DNA of 64,000 bases from an uncultured Oligoflexia bacterium. Its GTDB lineage: Bacteria; Bdellovibrionota; Bacteriovoracia; Bacteriovoracales; Bacteriovoracaceae. The DNA lies in assembly GCA_937120495.1 (NCBI GenBank), contig CAKZJW010000060.1, positions 30,265-94,264 of the forward strand, given 5' to 3'. The notes under the pieces are model-generated. The model was given only the letters and a program-made list of their open reading frames with translations, ran no database searches and was not told the origin of the DNA. Positions within the stretch are counted from its first letter, which is position 1; each line of letters starts with the position of its first letter. Both the position numbers and the translations under genes were made by a program. Of this stretch, positions 19,592-29,372 are shown piece after piece.

Positions 19592-21667
19592 ATGAAAGAC
19601 TTAAACAAAATTCGAAACATTGGAATAATGGCCCATATTGATGCCGGTAAAACGACTACTACCGAGAGGATTCTCTATTACACAGGTAAAAGTTATAAGA
19701 TCGGAGAAGTTCATGACGGTACAGCCACAATGGATTGGATGGTTCAGGAACAAGAGCGTGGAATAACAATTACGTCCGCAGCTACAACTTGTATGTGGGC
19801 CGACCATAAGATTAATATTATAGATACTCCGGGCCACGTCGACTTTACAATTGAGGTTGAAAGATCACTAAGAGTCTTAGACGGTGCCGTAGGTGTTTTT
19901 TGTGCTGTTGGTGGAGTAGAGCCTCAGTCAGAAACTGTTTGGGGTCAAGCAGACAAATATAATGTACCAAGAATTGCATTCGTTAATAAGATGGACCGTG
20001 TTGGTGCAGATTTCCATAATGTTGTATCTGAAATCAAAGAGAGACTTGGTAAAAATGCTGCCGCTATCCAGCTTCCAATTGGTGCTGAGGATGAGTACTT
20101 AGGTGCAATTGACCTTGTAAGAATGAAAAGAATGATTTGGACTTCTGAAGATCTTGGAGAGAATTATGAACTTCAAGACTTAATAGATTCAGATCTTGAG
20201 GATGCTGAATTATATAGAGAAGAATTAATAGGAAGTATCGCTGACTTTGATGAAGAGCTTGCGGAAGCTTATCTCGGTGATGAAGCTGTAAGTGAAAAAC
20301 TTCTTAAATCCGCTATAAGAAATGCTGTAATTAATGAGGGATTTATTCCTGTATTATGTGGAACGGCTTTTAAAAATAAAGGTGTGCAACCCCTTTTAGA
20401 CGCTGTTACAGACTACCTTCCTTCTCCAATAGATATTGGTGAAGTGAAAGGTTACGATGTAAAAAACAATGAAAAAGAAATAACAAGAAAACCTGATGTT
20501 AGTGATGACTTTTCTGGTCTCGCTTTTAAAATCGCAACTGATCCTTTTGTTGGAAGTCTTACTTTCTTTAGAATTTATTCTGGAGAGATAAAAGTCGGAG
20601 CTCAAGTTCTTAATCCTCTTGAAAATAAAAAAGAAAGAATTGGTAAAATTCTTCAAATGCATTCAAACAAAAGAGAAGAAGTTGAAGTTGCCAAGGCCGG
20701 AGATATTGTGGCTTTTACAGGTTTAAAATATACAAGAACGGGACACACTTTATGTGTCACGAATAAGCCAATCATTTTTGATTTAATGGAATTTCCAGAG
20801 ACAGTTATCTCAATTGCAATTGAACCAAAAACAACTGCAGACGAAGACAAACTTCAAAAGACACTGGCACAACTTCAAATTGAAGATCCATCTTTTAAGC
20901 ATATGAATAACAAAGAGACGGGACAACTTTTAATTTATGGAATGGGAGAGTTACATTTAGATATAATTGTAGATCGATTATCTCGTGAATTTAAAGTTGG
21001 GGTAAATGTAGGTTCACCTCAAGTTGCTTATAGAGAAAGTATTGAAGGAAGTGCTACGGCAACTCACGAATACAGACAAGAAGTTGGCGGGAAAGTTCAG
21101 TATGGTGAAGTAAAAATCACAGTTGAACCTCAAGAGGAACAAATTGTATCAGCAGTAGAGAACTTCAAATCTCGAGAAATACCTAAAGAAATATTTAAAG
21201 CTGCAACACAAGGCGTTCTTGATTCTGCTCCAGGTGGAGCTCTTGCTGGATACCCTTTTATAAGTATTAAAGCCTCAATTGATGAATTAAAATACGATGA
21301 TGTTGACTCTAGCGAGTTAGCCTATACAATAGCTGCTTCAATGGCTTTCAAAGAGGCTTGCCAAAAAGCTGGCCTTTCTTTAATGGAACCTTTTATGGAT
21401 CTTGAAGTAATAAGTCCAACTGAGTTTGCTGGGGATGTTATCTCTGATGTAAATGCAAAGCGTGGACGTATTCTCTCAATGAACCCAAAAGGTGATAAGG
21501 AAGTTATTAAGGCAGAAGTGCCTTTGGCTGAGATGTTTGGTTACTCGACAAATCTTAGGTCAAAGACTCAGGGGAGAGCTAACTTCTCAATGACATTTAA
21601 AAACTACGAATTACTAGATAAAAATATTGCTAAAAAAGTTTTAGAAAAACGCGGAATATTTATTTAA
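19592..21667 (+). CDS. fusA: elongation factor G
   Basis: EF-G is the translocase GTPase. The 691 residues contain G1 [14 protein letters not shown]3 DTPGHVDF, G4 NKMDR and the five-domain layout, with domain IV around [13 protein letters not shown]. The start codon lacks a good ribosome-binding site: only TTTGG about 11 bases upstream is visible, which is unusual for so highly expressed a gene. It lies 30 bases after the rpsG terminator, so it needs readthrough or a promoter hidden in the short gap. tuf copy 2 follows after 33 bases. Confidence 0.97.
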   Translation: MKDLNKIRNIGIMAHIDAGKTTTTERILYYTGKSYKIGEVHDGTATMDWMVQEQERGITITSAATTCMWADHKINIIDTPGHVDFTIEVERSLRVLDGAVGVFCAVGGVEPQSETVWGQADKYNVPRIAFVNKMDRVGADFHNVVSEIKERLGKNAAAIQLPIGAEDEYLGAIDLVRMKRMIWTSEDLGENYELQDLIDSDLEDAELYREELIGSIADFDEELAEAYLGDEAVSEKLLKSAIRNAVINEGFIPVLCGTAFKNKGVQPLLDAVTDYLPSPIDIGEVKGYDVKNNEKEITRKPDVSDDFSGLAFKIATDPFVGSLTFFRIYSGEIKVGAQVLNPLENKKERIGKILQMHSNKREEVEVAKAGDIVAFTGLKYTRTGHTLCVTNKPIIFDLMEFPETVISIAIEPKTTADEDKLQKTLAQLQIEDPSFKHMNNKETGQLLIYGMGELHLDIIVDRLSREFKVGVNVGSPQVAYRESIEGSATATHEYRQEVGGKVQYGEVKITVEPQEEQIVSAVENFKSREIPKEIFKAATQGVLDSAPGGALAGYPFISIKASIDELKYDDVDSSELAYTIAASMAFKEACQKAGLSLMEPFMDLEVISPTEFAGDVISDVNAKRGRILSMNPKGDKEVIKAEVPLAEMFGYSTNLRSKTQGRANFSMTFKNYELLDKNIAKKVLEKRGIFI

Positions 21668-21700
21668 TAAATAAAATAACAAAATTAAAGGAGTGCCCAA

Positions 21701-22878
21701 ATGGCTAAGGAAAAATTTGATAGATCGAAACCACACGTAAACATTGGTACGATCGGTCACGTAGATCACGGTAAAACAACATTAACAGCAGCAATCACAA
21801 TGACTCTAGCGGAAGCTATGGGTGGTGAGGCTAAGTCTTATGCAGATATCGATTCAGCTCCGGAAGAAAAAGCGAGAGGGATAACGATCAATACTTCACA
21901 CGTTGAGTATGAAACAGCTAATAGACATTACGCACACGTAGATTGTCCAGGTCACGCGGATTATGTAAAGAACATGATTACGGGTGCAGCTCAAATGGAT
22001 GGTGCAATTCTTGTATGTTCAGCAGCAGATGGTCCAATGCCTCAAACTAGAGAGCATATCCTTCTTGCACGTCAGGTAAACGTACCAGCGGTAGTAGTTT
22101 TCTTAAACAAGGTAGATCAAGTAGATGACGAAGAGCTTTTAGAGCTTGTAGATATGGAGATCAGAGAGTTACTTTCTAGTTATGATTTCCCAGGTGATGA
22201 TACACCAATCGTAGCAGGTTCAGCGCTTGCAGCGGTAGAGAACAGAGACGCGAACATTGGTCGTGAGAAGGTTCTTGAGTTAATGGCTAAGGTTGATGAA
22301 TTTATTCCAACACCAGCTAGAGACGTAGATCTTGATTTCTTAATGCCAGTAGAGGACGTATTCTCAATTTCAGGTCGTGGTACAGTTTGTACAGGTAGAG
22401 TTGAAAGAGGTATCGTAAAAGTTGGAGAAGAGATTGAAATCATCGGAATCAAAGAGGCTGTAAAGACAACTGTAACAGGTGTAGAGATGTTCAGAAAGCT
22501 TCTTGACGAAGGTCGTGCAGGAGATAACGTAGGTATCCTTTTAAGAGGTATTAAGAGAGAAGATATCGAGCGTGGTCAATGTATAATTAAGCCAGGAACA
22601 GTTAAGCCACATAGCAAGTTTAGATGTGAAGTTTATATTTTAACAAAAGAAGAGGGTGGAAGACACACTCCAATTTTCAAAGGATATAGACCACAATTTT
22701 ATTTCAGAACAACGGATGTAACGGGAGCGATCACGTTAAATGAAGGAACTGAAATGATCATGCCAGGTGATAACACAGGTTTTGACGTAGAATTGATTAC
22801 GAATGTAGCAATGGAGAAGGGACTAAGATTTGCGATCCGTGAGGGTGGTAGAACGATTGGTGCTGGAACAGTTACTGA
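21701..22878 (+). repeat. long direct repeat, tuf copy 2 (partner 5299-6476)
   Basis: Same-strand copy of 5299-6476; see the first copy. Identity begins exactly at the ATG and stops 13 bases before the end of the gene. Confidence 0.9.
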
Positions 22879-22891
22879 AATCCTAGATTAA
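21701..22891 (+). CDS. tuf: elongation factor Tu, copy 2
   Basis: The protein is identical to the product of 5299-6489. This copy sits in the str context (rpsL-rpsG-fusA-tuf), equivalent to E. coli tufA. The ribosome-binding site AAAGGAG and the leader are unrelated to those of copy 1, while the coding DNA matches up to base 22878. The last four codons use synonymous alternatives (GAA ATC CTA GAT against GAG ATT TTA GAC). GTA-rich valine codons are shared by both copies and contrast with fusA just upstream. Two loci give dual supply of the most abundant protein. Confidence 0.98.
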   Translation: MAKEKFDRSKPHVNIGTIGHVDHGKTTLTAAITMTLAEAMGGEAKSYADIDSAPEEKARGITINTSHVEYETANRHYAHVDCPGHADYVKNMITGAAQMDGAILVCSAADGPMPQTREHILLARQVNVPAVVVFLNKVDQVDDEELLELVDMEIRELLSSYDFPGDDTPIVAGSALAAVENRDANIGREKVLELMAKVDEFIPTPARDVDLDFLMPVEDVFSISGRGTVCTGRVERGIVKVGEEIEIIGIKEAVKTTVTGVEMFRKLLDEGRAGDNVGILLRGIKREDIERGQCIIKPGTVKPHSKFRCEVYILTKEEGGRHTPIFKGYRPQFYFRTTDVTGAITLNEGTEMIMPGDNTGFDVELITNVAMEKGLRFAIREGGRTIGAGTVTEILD

Positions 22892-22908
22892 TTAAAAATA
22901 AATACGAT

Positions 22909-22952
22909 TTGCATGGAATAATGTTGACATACTTTATTCCATGCAATATCTA
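22909..22952 (+). promoter_or_regulatory. inverted repeat with TTGACA in its loop, upstream of rpsJ
   Basis: TTGCATGGAATAA and TTATTCCATGCAA form 13 perfect pairs (22909-22921 with 22934-22946) around a 12-base loop. The loop contains TTGACA (22924-22929), a perfect -35 box, and 17 bases later TATCTA (22947-22952) is a weak -10. No T-run follows. It could be a promoter with an overlapping operator, or an mRNA hairpin for S10-operon control; both are inference. Confidence 0.5.
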
Positions 22953-22980
22953 AGACTTCATTTAAAATTTTGGAGAAAGA

Positions 22981-23289
22981 ATGAAAACAAATAGACTAAG
23001 AATTAAGCTTAGAGCTTATGACTTTAATGTTCTTGACGCATCAGTTCAGGAAATTGTTCAGACAGCGAAGAATACTGGAGCTAGAATTGCTGGCCCAATC
23101 CCTCTTCCAACTGAAATTAACAAGTACACTGTTCTTAGATCTCCTCACGTTAATAAGAAAGCACGTGAGCAGTTCGAAATGAGAACACACAAGAGACTGG
23201 TTGATATTATCGACCCAACTCAACAAACAGTAGACAGTCTGATGAAGTTAGACCTATCGGCTGGTGTTGACGTTGAGATTAAATACTAG
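22981..23289 (+). CDS. rpsJ: 30S ribosomal protein S10
   Basis: S10 (NusE) is part of the 30S head and also the partner of NusG and NusB. The protein has 102 residues, with [19 protein letters not shown] at the start and the loop [23 protein letters not shown], a nearly invariant signature. GGAGAAAGA precedes the ATG. First gene of the S10 block; 89 structured bases separate it from tuf. Confidence 0.98.
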   Translation: MKTNRLRIKLRAYDFNVLDASVQEIVQTAKNTGARIAGPIPLPTEINKYTVLRSPHVNKKAREQFEMRTHKRLVDIIDPTQQTVDSLMKLDLSAGVDVEIKY

Positions 23290-23298
23290 TATAAGTTG

Positions 23299-23326
23299 CA
23301 GACATTTTATTTAAATAAATTGTCTG
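23299..23326 (+). promoter_or_regulatory. hairpin after rpsJ
   Basis: CAGACA pairs with TGTCTG and, after one T-T mismatch, TTTATTT pairs with AAATAAA. It lies 10 bases after the rpsJ stop; no T-run follows. Probably an mRNA 3'-end or processing structure. Confidence 0.35.
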
Positions 23327-23342
23327 AATATTAACCATGAAT

Positions 23343-23365
23343 GCATCCCCAGAAAGGGGTGATGC
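23343..23365 (+). promoter_or_regulatory. GC-rich hairpin just upstream of rplC ribosome-binding site
   Basis: GCATCCCC pairs with GGGG and, past a two-base TG bulge, ATGC, closing an AGAAA loop. In such AT-rich DNA this is conspicuous. It ends three bases before GGAGG of rplC and overlaps an in-frame ATG at 23337, so it may control rplC initiation. Confidence 0.5.
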
Positions 23366-23378
23366 TGTGGAGGAAAGA

Positions 23379-24029
23379 ATGTCGGAAGCAAAAGTTAGCT
23401 TACCAGCTGTTTATGGCTTGAAAGCTGGTATGACAAGAATTTTTGATGAGTCTGGAAAACATGTTCCAGTTACTGTTATCAAGCTAATCCCAAATGTTAT
23501 TTCTCAAGTAAAAACTACTGAAACTGACGGATACAATGCGTATCAGGTTGCTTTCAATGAAAAGCGTGAGAAATTAGTTACAACTCCTGTTAAGGGACAT
23601 CTTAAAAAAGCAAACATTGATAAGACTTTAACTCGTTTTTCTGAGTTAAAATCTGATGAAGTTTCTGTTGATAATCTTGGAAAAGAATTATCTCTAGAAG
23701 ATTTCAATGCAAGCACGTTTGTTGATGTTACTGGAACGACTAAAGGTAAAGGTTTCGCCGGTGTTATGAAGAAGTATAACTTCTCTGGTGGTCCAGCGTC
23801 TCATGGTCATAAATTCCATAGAACAACAGGTTCAATCGGTAACCGTGCCACTCCAGGTAGAGTATTTAAGCAAAAGAAAATGCCTGGTCACATGGGTGTG
23901 ATTACTAAAACAATTCAAAACTTACAAGTTGTTGAGCTAAATGAAGAGCAAGGTTATATGCTAATCAGAGGTTCAGTTCCTGGTTCAAAAAATGGTTTTG
24001 TTAGAATCGCGAAAGCGGTTAAGAAGTAG
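23379..24029 (+). CDS. rplC: 50S ribosomal protein L3
   Basis: L3 reaches the peptidyl-transferase centre. The ATG at 23379 is chosen because GGAGG at 23369-23373 lies five bases before it; an in-frame ATG at 23337 would add 14 residues not typical of L3 and its messenger is folded in a hairpin. The resulting 216 residues show GLKAGMTRIFDESGKHVPVTVI, GKGFAGVMKKYNF and RTTGSIGNRATPGRVFKQKKM, the conserved loop. A short extra N-terminus (MSEAKVSLPAVY) precedes the usual start. Confidence 0.96.
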   Translation: MSEAKVSLPAVYGLKAGMTRIFDESGKHVPVTVIKLIPNVISQVKTTETDGYNAYQVAFNEKREKLVTTPVKGHLKKANIDKTLTRFSELKSDEVSVDNLGKELSLEDFNASTFVDVTGTTKGKGFAGVMKKYNFSGGPASHGHKFHRTTGSIGNRATPGRVFKQKKMPGHMGVITKTIQNLQVVELNEEQGYMLIRGSVPGSKNGFVRIAKAVKK

Positions 24030-24039
24030 GAGATAGAAA

Positions 24040-24657
24040 ATGGCTGATATAAATGTATTAAATGCAAAATTTGAAAAGTCTGGATCTCTTTCTACTGCTG
24101 TAAATCTTGATGCTGAAGTAGTAAGTATTCCTGCTGTTCACCAAATCGTTAAATCGACTTTGGCTGGAAGAAGGCAAGGTAATGCTCATACTAAAACACG
24201 TGGTCAAGTTTCAGGTGGTGGAGCTAAACCATTTAAGCAAAAGGGTACAGGGCGTGCAAGACAAGGTTCAACTCGTTCACCATTAATGGTTGGCGGTGGG
24301 ACTGCTTTTGGTCCTCAAAAAAGAGATTTTACTCAAAAAGTTAATAAGAAAATGATGTTAAAGGCTATCCAGTCTGTTATCGCTGATAAGTTTCAAGCTG
24401 GAAAACTAACTGTTGTTGATTCATTAGAGTCTAATGGAAAAACAAAAGAAATGTTTGCAACTCTTAACTCTAAAAACTTATTACCAGCTCTTGTTGTTAC
24501 AGAGAAAAATGACTCTAAAGCAATTTTAGCTGCAAGAAATATTAGAAATGCTAAAGCAATGGCCGTTGAAGGTTTCAGTGTGTATGAAGCTGTTAAGTTT
24601 GAAAACTTAATCATCGAAAAAGCTGCTTTAGAAAGTTTATTAAATAGGCTGGTGTAA
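24040..24657 (+). CDS. rplD: 50S ribosomal protein L4
   Basis: L4 lines the exit tunnel and in E. coli represses the S10 operon. The protein has 205 residues, with the conserved tunnel loop GGGAKPFKQKGTGRARQGSTRSP and HQIVKSTLAGRRQGNAHTKTR before it. It starts ten bases after rplC with GGAG upstream. Whether it regulates this operon is unknown, but the hairpins around rpsJ-rplC are candidate targets. Confidence 0.97.
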   Translation: MADINVLNAKFEKSGSLSTAVNLDAEVVSIPAVHQIVKSTLAGRRQGNAHTKTRGQVSGGGAKPFKQKGTGRARQGSTRSPLMVGGGTAFGPQKRDFTQKVNKKMMLKAIQSVIADKFQAGKLTVVDSLESNGKTKEMFATLNSKNLLPALVVTEKNDSKAILAARNIRNAKAMAVEGFSVYEAVKFENLIIEKAALESLLNRLV

Positions 24658-24659
24658 TT

Positions 24660-24947
24660 ATGCATATCGAAGAAGTATTAATTAAGCCTCTTTTAACTGA
24701 AAAAAGCTCTATTGTTACTGAAAATACAAATCGTTATGTATTTAAAGTTCAAAAGAAAGCAAGCAAATTTCAAGTTAAAGATGCTGTAGAAAAAATGTTT
24801 GATGTAAAAGTTGTTAACGTTAGAACTTCAGTTACTGCCGGTAAGGTAAAAAGAGCTGGAAAAGCACTTAAGAAGTCTTCTTCTTGGAAGAAAGCTTACG
24901 TTAAGATTGCTGACGGACAAAAATTAGAATTATTTAAAGGTATATAA
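24660..24947 (+). CDS. rplW: 50S ribosomal protein L23
   Basis: L23 sits at the tunnel exit and docks trigger factor and SRP. The 95 residues begin HIEEVLIKPLLTEKS and contain NRYVFKVQKKASKFQVKDAVEKMF and the loop that follows VRTSVTAGKVKR. Only two bases separate it from the rplD stop, so translational coupling is likely. Confidence 0.97.
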   Translation: MHIEEVLIKPLLTEKSSIVTENTNRYVFKVQKKASKFQVKDAVEKMFDVKVVNVRTSVTAGKVKRAGKALKKSSSWKKAYVKIADGQKLELFKGI

Positions 24948-24965
24948 CCTAAAGGAAGATGAATC

Positions 24966-25790
24966 ATGGGTATTAAAAAATTTAAGCCGACATCTCCATC
25001 TTTAAGACGTATGGCTGTTATGAACAGCGATGCTTTAACTAAAGGCGCAAAACCAGAGAAGTCGTTATTAGCCACAAAGAAAAAGACTGCTGGTAGAAAT
25101 GCCTTAGGACGTATTACTTCAAGACGTCGTGGTGGTGGTGTAAAACAAAAGTACAGAATTATTGATTTCAAAAGACAGAAGACTGATATTCCAGCAACTG
25201 TTGAGTCGATTCAATACGATCCAAACAGAACATGTAATATTGCTCTTGTTTGTTATGCAGATGGTGTAAAAACTTACATTTTAGCTCCACACGGACTAAA
25301 AGTTGGTGATTCAATCATCTCTTCAGACGAAGCAGATATCAAAGTTGGAAACTCTAAATTTCTTAAGGATATTCCGGTTGGTACATTAGTACATAACGTA
25401 GAATTACATCCAAGAAGTGGTGGACAACTTGCTCGTTCAGCAGGTTCTTATGCTCAGTTAATGGGTAAAGAAGGAAAAGAAGCTCTTTTAAGACTTCCAT
25501 CTGGTGAAATGAGAAAGGTTAAATCTAACTGTAGAGCAACTATCGGTCAGGTAGGAAACCTTGAACATGAGCAAATCATCATCGGTAAAGCTGGTAAGAA
25601 CAGACTTCGTGGACGTCGTCCTAAAGTAAGAGGTGTTGTTATGAACCCAGTTGATCACCCGCATGGTGGTGGTGAAGGTAGAACTTCAGGTGGTAGGCAT
25701 CCTGTTACTCCTTGGGGTAAACCAACGAAAGGTGCTAAAACAAGAAAGAACAAAAGAACTAATAAGTTCATTGTTAAGAGAAGAAAGTAA
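24966..25790 (+). CDS. rplB: 50S ribosomal protein L2
   Basis: L2 is a primary 23S binder close to the peptidyl-transferase centre. It has 274 residues. N-terminal [13 protein letters not shown] leads to [22 protein letters not shown], and the C-terminal signature [18 protein letters not shown] contains the His implicated in catalysis. GGAAGATGAATC lies before the ATG. Confidence 0.98.
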   Translation: MGIKKFKPTSPSLRRMAVMNSDALTKGAKPEKSLLATKKKTAGRNALGRITSRRRGGGVKQKYRIIDFKRQKTDIPATVESIQYDPNRTCNIALVCYADGVKTYILAPHGLKVGDSIISSDEADIKVGNSKFLKDIPVGTLVHNVELHPRSGGQLARSAGSYAQLMGKEGKEALLRLPSGEMRKVKSNCRATIGQVGNLEHEQIIIGKAGKNRLRGRRPKVRGVVMNPVDHPHGGGEGRTSGGRHPVTPWGKPTKGAKTRKNKRTNKFIVKRRK

Positions 25791-25805
25791 TTTAGGAGAG
25801 AATAA

Positions 25806-26084
25806 ATGGCTCGTTCACTTAAAAAAGGTCCTTACGCTGATTACAGTCTACTTAAAAAAGTGGCTGAAGCTAAGGCAGAAGGAAAGGCAAATAAAGTTAT
25901 TAAAACTTGGTCTAGAAGATCTACTATTTTCCCTGAGTTTATCGGCTTAACATTTGCTGTTCATAACGGTAAGAAATTTATCCCAGTATTTGTAACTGAC
26001 AATATGGTTGGTCACAAGCTAGGAGAATTTTCACTTACTAGAACTTTTTATGGCCATGGTGCTGATAAAAAATCTAAGAAGTAA
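25806..26084 (+). CDS. rpsS: 30S ribosomal protein S19
   Basis: S19 binds 16S rRNA in the 30S head with S13. The 92 residues are normal: [45 protein letters not shown] and [17 protein letters not shown] precedes the ATG by about seven bases. Order rplB-rpsS-rplV is standard. Confidence 0.98.
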   Translation: MARSLKKGPYADYSLLKKVAEAKAEGKANKVIKTWSRRSTIFPEFIGLTFAVHNGKKFIPVFVTDNMVGHKLGEFSLTRTFYGHGADKKSKK

Positions 26085-26098
26085 TAGGTAGGTTTAAA

Positions 26099-26431
26099 AT
26101 GATCGTAGTAAAAAACAATAACGTTAATAAATCTGCAAGAAAAGTAAGACAAGTTTGTGATCTTATCAGAAAAGAAAAAGTAGAAGACGCTTTAAGAATT
26201 CTACGCTTTAACGAGAAGAAAGAAATCGCAATCATGCTTACGAAACTTGTAAATAGTGGGCTTCAAATCGCATCTGAAAGCAACAAGTATGATCTTGATA
26301 ACTTAGTTATCGATACAATCATGGTTGATGAAGGACCAACTGCAAAGCGTATCCAACCGCGAGCACAAGGTAGAGCATTCAGAGTAAGAAAAAGAAGCAG
26401 TTACGTAACAGTGGCTCTAAAAGAAGCATAA
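26099..26431 (+). CDS. rplV: 50S ribosomal protein L22
   Basis: L22 lines the exit tunnel with a long beta-hairpin. The 110 residues include NVNKSARKVRQVCDLIR and the hairpin GPTAKRIQPRAQGRAFRVRKRSS, intact without the deletions that give macrolide resistance. TAGGTAGG lies eight bases before the ATG. Confidence 0.97.
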   Translation: MIVVKNNNVNKSARKVRQVCDLIRKEKVEDALRILRFNEKKEIAIMLTKLVNSGLQIASESNKYDLDNLVIDTIMVDEGPTAKRIQPRAQGRAFRVRKRSSYVTVALKEA

Positions 26432-26441
26432 GGAAGATACA

Positions 26442-27071
26442 ATGGGACAAAAAGTACATCCATACGGTTTTAGATTAGGTTATATTAAAGATTGGCATTC
26501 TAATTGGTACGCTAAGGACAATTACGGTGCAACTCTTCAAGAAGACCTTAAGATCCGTAAGTATATCGAGAAAAACTTATCAAATGCAGCTATTGCAAAA
26601 ACTGAAATTACTAGAACTTCGGATCAAGTAAAAGTTACAGTTTTTTCTGCTAAGCCAGGTGTTGCAATTGGTAAAAAAGGTGCTGGAATCGACAAAATCA
26701 GAAATGATTTAAAGAAGATTGCTAAAGGTACACTTTTCTTTAATATTGCTGAAGTTAAGAGACCAGATGCAGAAGCTAAGCTAATCGCTGAGAACATTGC
26801 TGCTCAACTTGAAAAAAGAGTTGCATTCAGAAGAGCGATGAAAAAAGTTATGACATCTGCTTTTAGATCTGGTGTTAAAGGTATCAAAGTTAAATGTGCA
26901 GGAAGACTAGGTGGAGCTGAGATGGCAAGAACTGAGGGATACTCAGAAAGAAAAGTGCCTCTTCATACACTTAGAGCTGATATTGACTATGAAACAGCAC
27001 AAGCTAAAACACAATATGGAATTATTGGTGTAAAAGTTTGGGTTTATAAGGGTGAAGTTTACAAAAAATAA
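26442..27071 (+). CDS. rpsC: 30S ribosomal protein S3
   Basis: S3 helps form the mRNA entry channel. The 209 residues start MGQKVHPYGFRLGYIKDWHSNWYA. The KH domain carries KPGVAIGKKGAGIDKIR, and the C-terminal domain has GRLGGAEMARTE and RADIDYETAQAKTQYG. AAGGAAG precedes the ATG. Unlike most genomes, 109 bases with a hairpin separate it from rplP. Confidence 0.98.
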   Translation: MGQKVHPYGFRLGYIKDWHSNWYAKDNYGATLQEDLKIRKYIEKNLSNAAIAKTEITRTSDQVKVTVFSAKPGVAIGKKGAGIDKIRNDLKKIAKGTLFFNIAEVKRPDAEAKLIAENIAAQLEKRVAFRRAMKKVMTSAFRSGVKGIKVKCAGRLGGAEMARTEGYSERKVPLHTLRADIDYETAQAKTQYGIIGVKVWVYKGEVYKK

Positions 27072-27140
27072 AATTCTTATTTACAGAATTAAATATTATT
27101 TGTAGAAGAATCATCTCCAAACTAATTTTTAAAGATTTTC

Positions 27141-27162
27141 CCGTAAATCCTTGAATTTACGG
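27141..27162 (+). promoter_or_regulatory. hairpin in the rpsC-rplP gap
   Basis: CCGTAAAT and ATTTACGG form eight perfect pairs with loop CCTTGA, and flanking TTT/AAA can extend it past one bulged C. No T-run follows. It lies nine bases before the GAGGT site of rplP in a 109-base gap. Role unknown; processing or translational control are options. Confidence 0.45.
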
Positions 27163-27180
27163 AAATTATAGAGGTAAACA

Positions 27181-27591
27181 ATGTTAAGTCCAAAAAGAGT
27201 AAAGTGGAGAAAACAGCAAAAAGGTAGAATGAAAGGAAAAGCTAATCGTGGAAATACGATTACTTTTGGTGAGTTCGCTATTCAAGCTGTTGAATGTGGG
27301 TATATCACAAATAGACAAATCGAAGCTGCCCGTATTTGTATCTCTAGAAGAACTAAAAGAGCTGGTAATATCTGGATCAAAATTTTCCCTGATAAGTCGC
27401 TTACAAGCAAGCCGGCTGAAGTAAGAATGGGTAAAGGTAAAGGTTCACCAGATAAGTGGGTTGCTGTTATCAAGCCTGGAAGAGTATTATTTGAAGTTGC
27501 TGGAGTTGAAGTGCAGACTGCTAAAGATGCACTAAACCTAGCAAGATATAAACTGCCTATAAAAACTAAAATTATAGCAAAAGAACAGTAG
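27181..27591 (+). CDS. rplP: 50S ribosomal protein L16
   Basis: L16 contacts the A-site tRNA. The 136 residues start [19 protein letters not shown], with [30 protein letters not shown] sequence in the middle and [23 protein letters not shown] near residue 80. GAGGTAAACA precedes the ATG. The following 54 bases carry no obvious structure. Confidence 0.97.
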   Translation: MLSPKRVKWRKQQKGRMKGKANRGNTITFGEFAIQAVECGYITNRQIEAARICISRRTKRAGNIWIKIFPDKSLTSKPAEVRMGKGKGSPDKWVAVIKPGRVLFEVAGVEVQTAKDALNLARYKLPIKTKIIAKEQ

Positions 27592-27645
27592 AAAAATGAG
27601 GCCAAGTGTTATATATACGGCCAATAAATTTTCTTGAGGTTAACT

Positions 27646-27843
27646 ATGTTAAAAATGAATGAAATTAAAAAGCTAGATGCGTCTGCGATTAATCAAAAAG
27701 TATCTGAATTAAGAAAAGAACTTTTTGACTTAAGATTACAAAAAAATACTACAAGTGTTGAGAAGTCTCACTTATTAGTAAATCTTAAAAGAGATATCGC
27801 TAGACTATTAACTGCTTTAAACACTAAAGAAGCGAGTAAATAA
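27646..27843 (+). CDS. rpmC: 50S ribosomal protein L29
   Basis: L29 is a small helical protein near the tunnel exit. The ATG at 27646 is chosen over an upstream in-frame TTG (27634): GAGGT at 27636-27640 sits five bases before it and overlaps the TTG. The result is 65 residues with the expected [15 protein letters not shown] and [17 protein letters not shown]. Confidence 0.95.
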   Translation: MLKMNEIKKLDASAINQKVSELRKELFDLRLQKNTTSVEKSHLLVNLKRDIARLLTALNTKEASK

Positions 27844-27845
27844 TT

Positions 27846-28094
27846 ATGAGCGCAGTAGAGAATTTTAAAAGAACACTTAAGGGAACTGTTGTTAGTGATA
27901 AAGCTGATCAAACAGTTGTAGTTAAAGTACAAAGACGTTACAAGCACCCTATTTACAGTAAATTTGTAAATAAGACTAAGAAGTATCATGCACATGATGC
28001 TACAAATAGTGCAAAAGTTGGTGACGTTGTAACAATTATCGAATCAAGACCACATTCTAAGTTAAAGAAGTGGGAATTGTTTTCGGGTAAATAA
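27846..28094 (+). CDS. rpsQ: 30S ribosomal protein S17
   Basis: S17 is an OB-fold 16S-binding protein. The 82 residues contain [29 protein letters not shown] and the C-terminal [18 protein letters not shown]. It starts two bases after the rpmC stop with only weak ribosome-binding sequence, implying coupling to rpmC. Confidence 0.97.
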   Translation: MSAVENFKRTLKGTVVSDKADQTVVVKVQRRYKHPIYSKFVNKTKKYHAHDATNSAKVGDVVTIIESRPHSKLKKWELFSGK

Positions 28095-28105
28095 GGGAGT
28101 TAACA

Positions 28106-28477
28106 ATGATACAAATGCAATCAAAGCTTGAAGTTGCTGATAACTCTGGAGCGAAAATAGTAAAATGTATTAAGGTTCTTGGAGGTTCTAAAAGAATGTC
28201 TGCGGCCCTTGGTGATGTAATAGTTGTTGCAGTTCAACAAGCACTACCTGGTGGAAAAATTAAAAAGGGTGATGTTAAGAAAGCTGTAATTGTTAGAACG
28301 AAGTATCCAATTAGAAGAGAAGATGGTTCTTATATTCAATTTGATACAAACAGTGTTGTAATCCTAGGTGCCCAAGGACAGGATCCAGTTGGAACACGTA
28401 TCTTTGGACCTGTAGCTAGAGAATTAAGAAACAAAAGTTTCTCAAAAATTTGTTCTCTTGCTCCAGAAGTACTTTAG
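28106..28477 (+). CDS. rplN: 50S ribosomal protein L14
   Basis: L14 forms an intersubunit bridge. The protein has 123 residues: [47 protein letters not shown] and [24 protein letters not shown]. All are family signatures. GGGAG precedes the ATG. Confidence 0.98.
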   Translation: MIQMQSKLEVADNSGAKIVKCIKVLGGSKRMSAALGDVIVVAVQQALPGGKIKKGDVKKAVIVRTKYPIRREDGSYIQFDTNSVVILGAQGQDPVGTRIFGPVARELRNKSFSKICSLAPEVL

Positions 28478-28492
28478 GAGAGTAGGTATAAA

Positions 28493-28804
28493 ATGCAAAA
28501 ATTAAAAATTAATGATGAAGTAATTGTAGTTGCAGGAAAAGATAAAGGTAAGAAAGGTAAATTAACTAATCTTAACTTTAAAAGAAAGACTGCGATCGTT
28601 GAGGGTGTAAACCTAGTTAAAAAATCGATGAAGCCAACTCAGGAAAACCCAAATGGTGGTTTTGCAGATATGGAAAAAGGGATTCACCTTAGTAATATCG
28701 CTGTTGTTTCTCCAAAAACTGGTGCTGCAACAAGAGTAAGAATCGAAGAAAAAGATGGAAAGAAAACAAGAGTCGCAGTTAAGTGCGGTTCTGTTTTATC
28801 ATAA
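28493..28804 (+). CDS. rplX: 50S ribosomal protein L24
   Basis: L24 initiates 50S assembly. It has 103 residues with a KOW motif at the N-terminus ([21 protein letters not shown]) and [20 protein letters not shown] in the middle. GGAG lies upstream. It ends 11 bases before rplE. Confidence 0.97.
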   Translation: MQKLKINDEVIVVAGKDKGKKGKLTNLNFKRKTAIVEGVNLVKKSMKPTQENPNGGFADMEKGIHLSNIAVVSPKTGAATRVRIEEKDGKKTRVAVKCGSVLS

Positions 28805-28815
28805 TAGAGGAAGTC

Positions 28816-29361
28816 ATGGAAAATAGAATGAAGACTCTGTATAAATCAGAGATTAGCAAAAACATGATGGACAAATTTAAGTATAAAAATGTTCATCAAA
28901 TTCCAAAGCTTGAGAAGATAGTTTTAAACTGTGTTACAAGAGATGCTGTTACTAACGGTAAGGTAGTAGAGAGTATCATCGCCGATATGGCTGCAATCGC
29001 TGGGCAAAAACCTGTTATAGCGAGAGCGAAAAATTCAATTGCTTCTTTCAAGTTAAGAGAAGGTCAAGCACTTGGAGCATCAGTTACTCTTAGAGGAAAA
29101 AAGATGTATGAGTTTTTAGATAGACTTATCTCTTTCTCTCTACCAAGAGTAAAAGACTTTAGAGGTTTGAGCCCTAAAGCTTTTGATGGTAAAGGAAATT
29201 ATACATTAGGTATGAAAGAACAAATTATCTTCCCAGAAATTAACTACGATAAAATTGATAAAGTTCGTGGTTTAGGTATCTCATTTGTTACTACGGCAAA
29301 CAGTAACGAAGAAGGAAGAGATTTATTAAAAATGTTTGGTATGCCTTTCAGAGAGAAATAA
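28816..29361 (+). CDS. rplE: 50S ribosomal protein L5
   Basis: L5 binds 5S rRNA. The ATG at 28816 is preferred because AGAGGAAG at 28806-28813 precedes it; an earlier in-frame start at 28783 would overlap rplX and add a hydrophobic peptide foreign to the family. The 181 residues include [31 protein letters not shown] and [15 protein letters not shown]. Confidence 0.96.
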   Translation: MENRMKTLYKSEISKNMMDKFKYKNVHQIPKLEKIVLNCVTRDAVTNGKVVESIIADMAAIAGQKPVIARAKNSIASFKLREGQALGASVTLRGKKMYEFLDRLISFSLPRVKDFRGLSPKAFDGKGNYTLGMKEQIIFPEINYDKIDKVRGLGISFVTTANSNEEGRDLLKMFGMPFREK

Positions 29362-29372
29362 GGAAGTTTATT

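Noticed and set aside
23337..23378. N-terminal extension of L3 from ATG 23337
   Set aside because: No ribosome-binding site before it, hairpin within it, and a strong GGAGG five bases before ATG 23379. Kept only as a finding about the hairpin.
28783..28815. Longer start for L5 overlapping rplX
   Set aside because: The extension is hydrophobic and unlike L5, and AGAGGAAG precedes ATG 28816.
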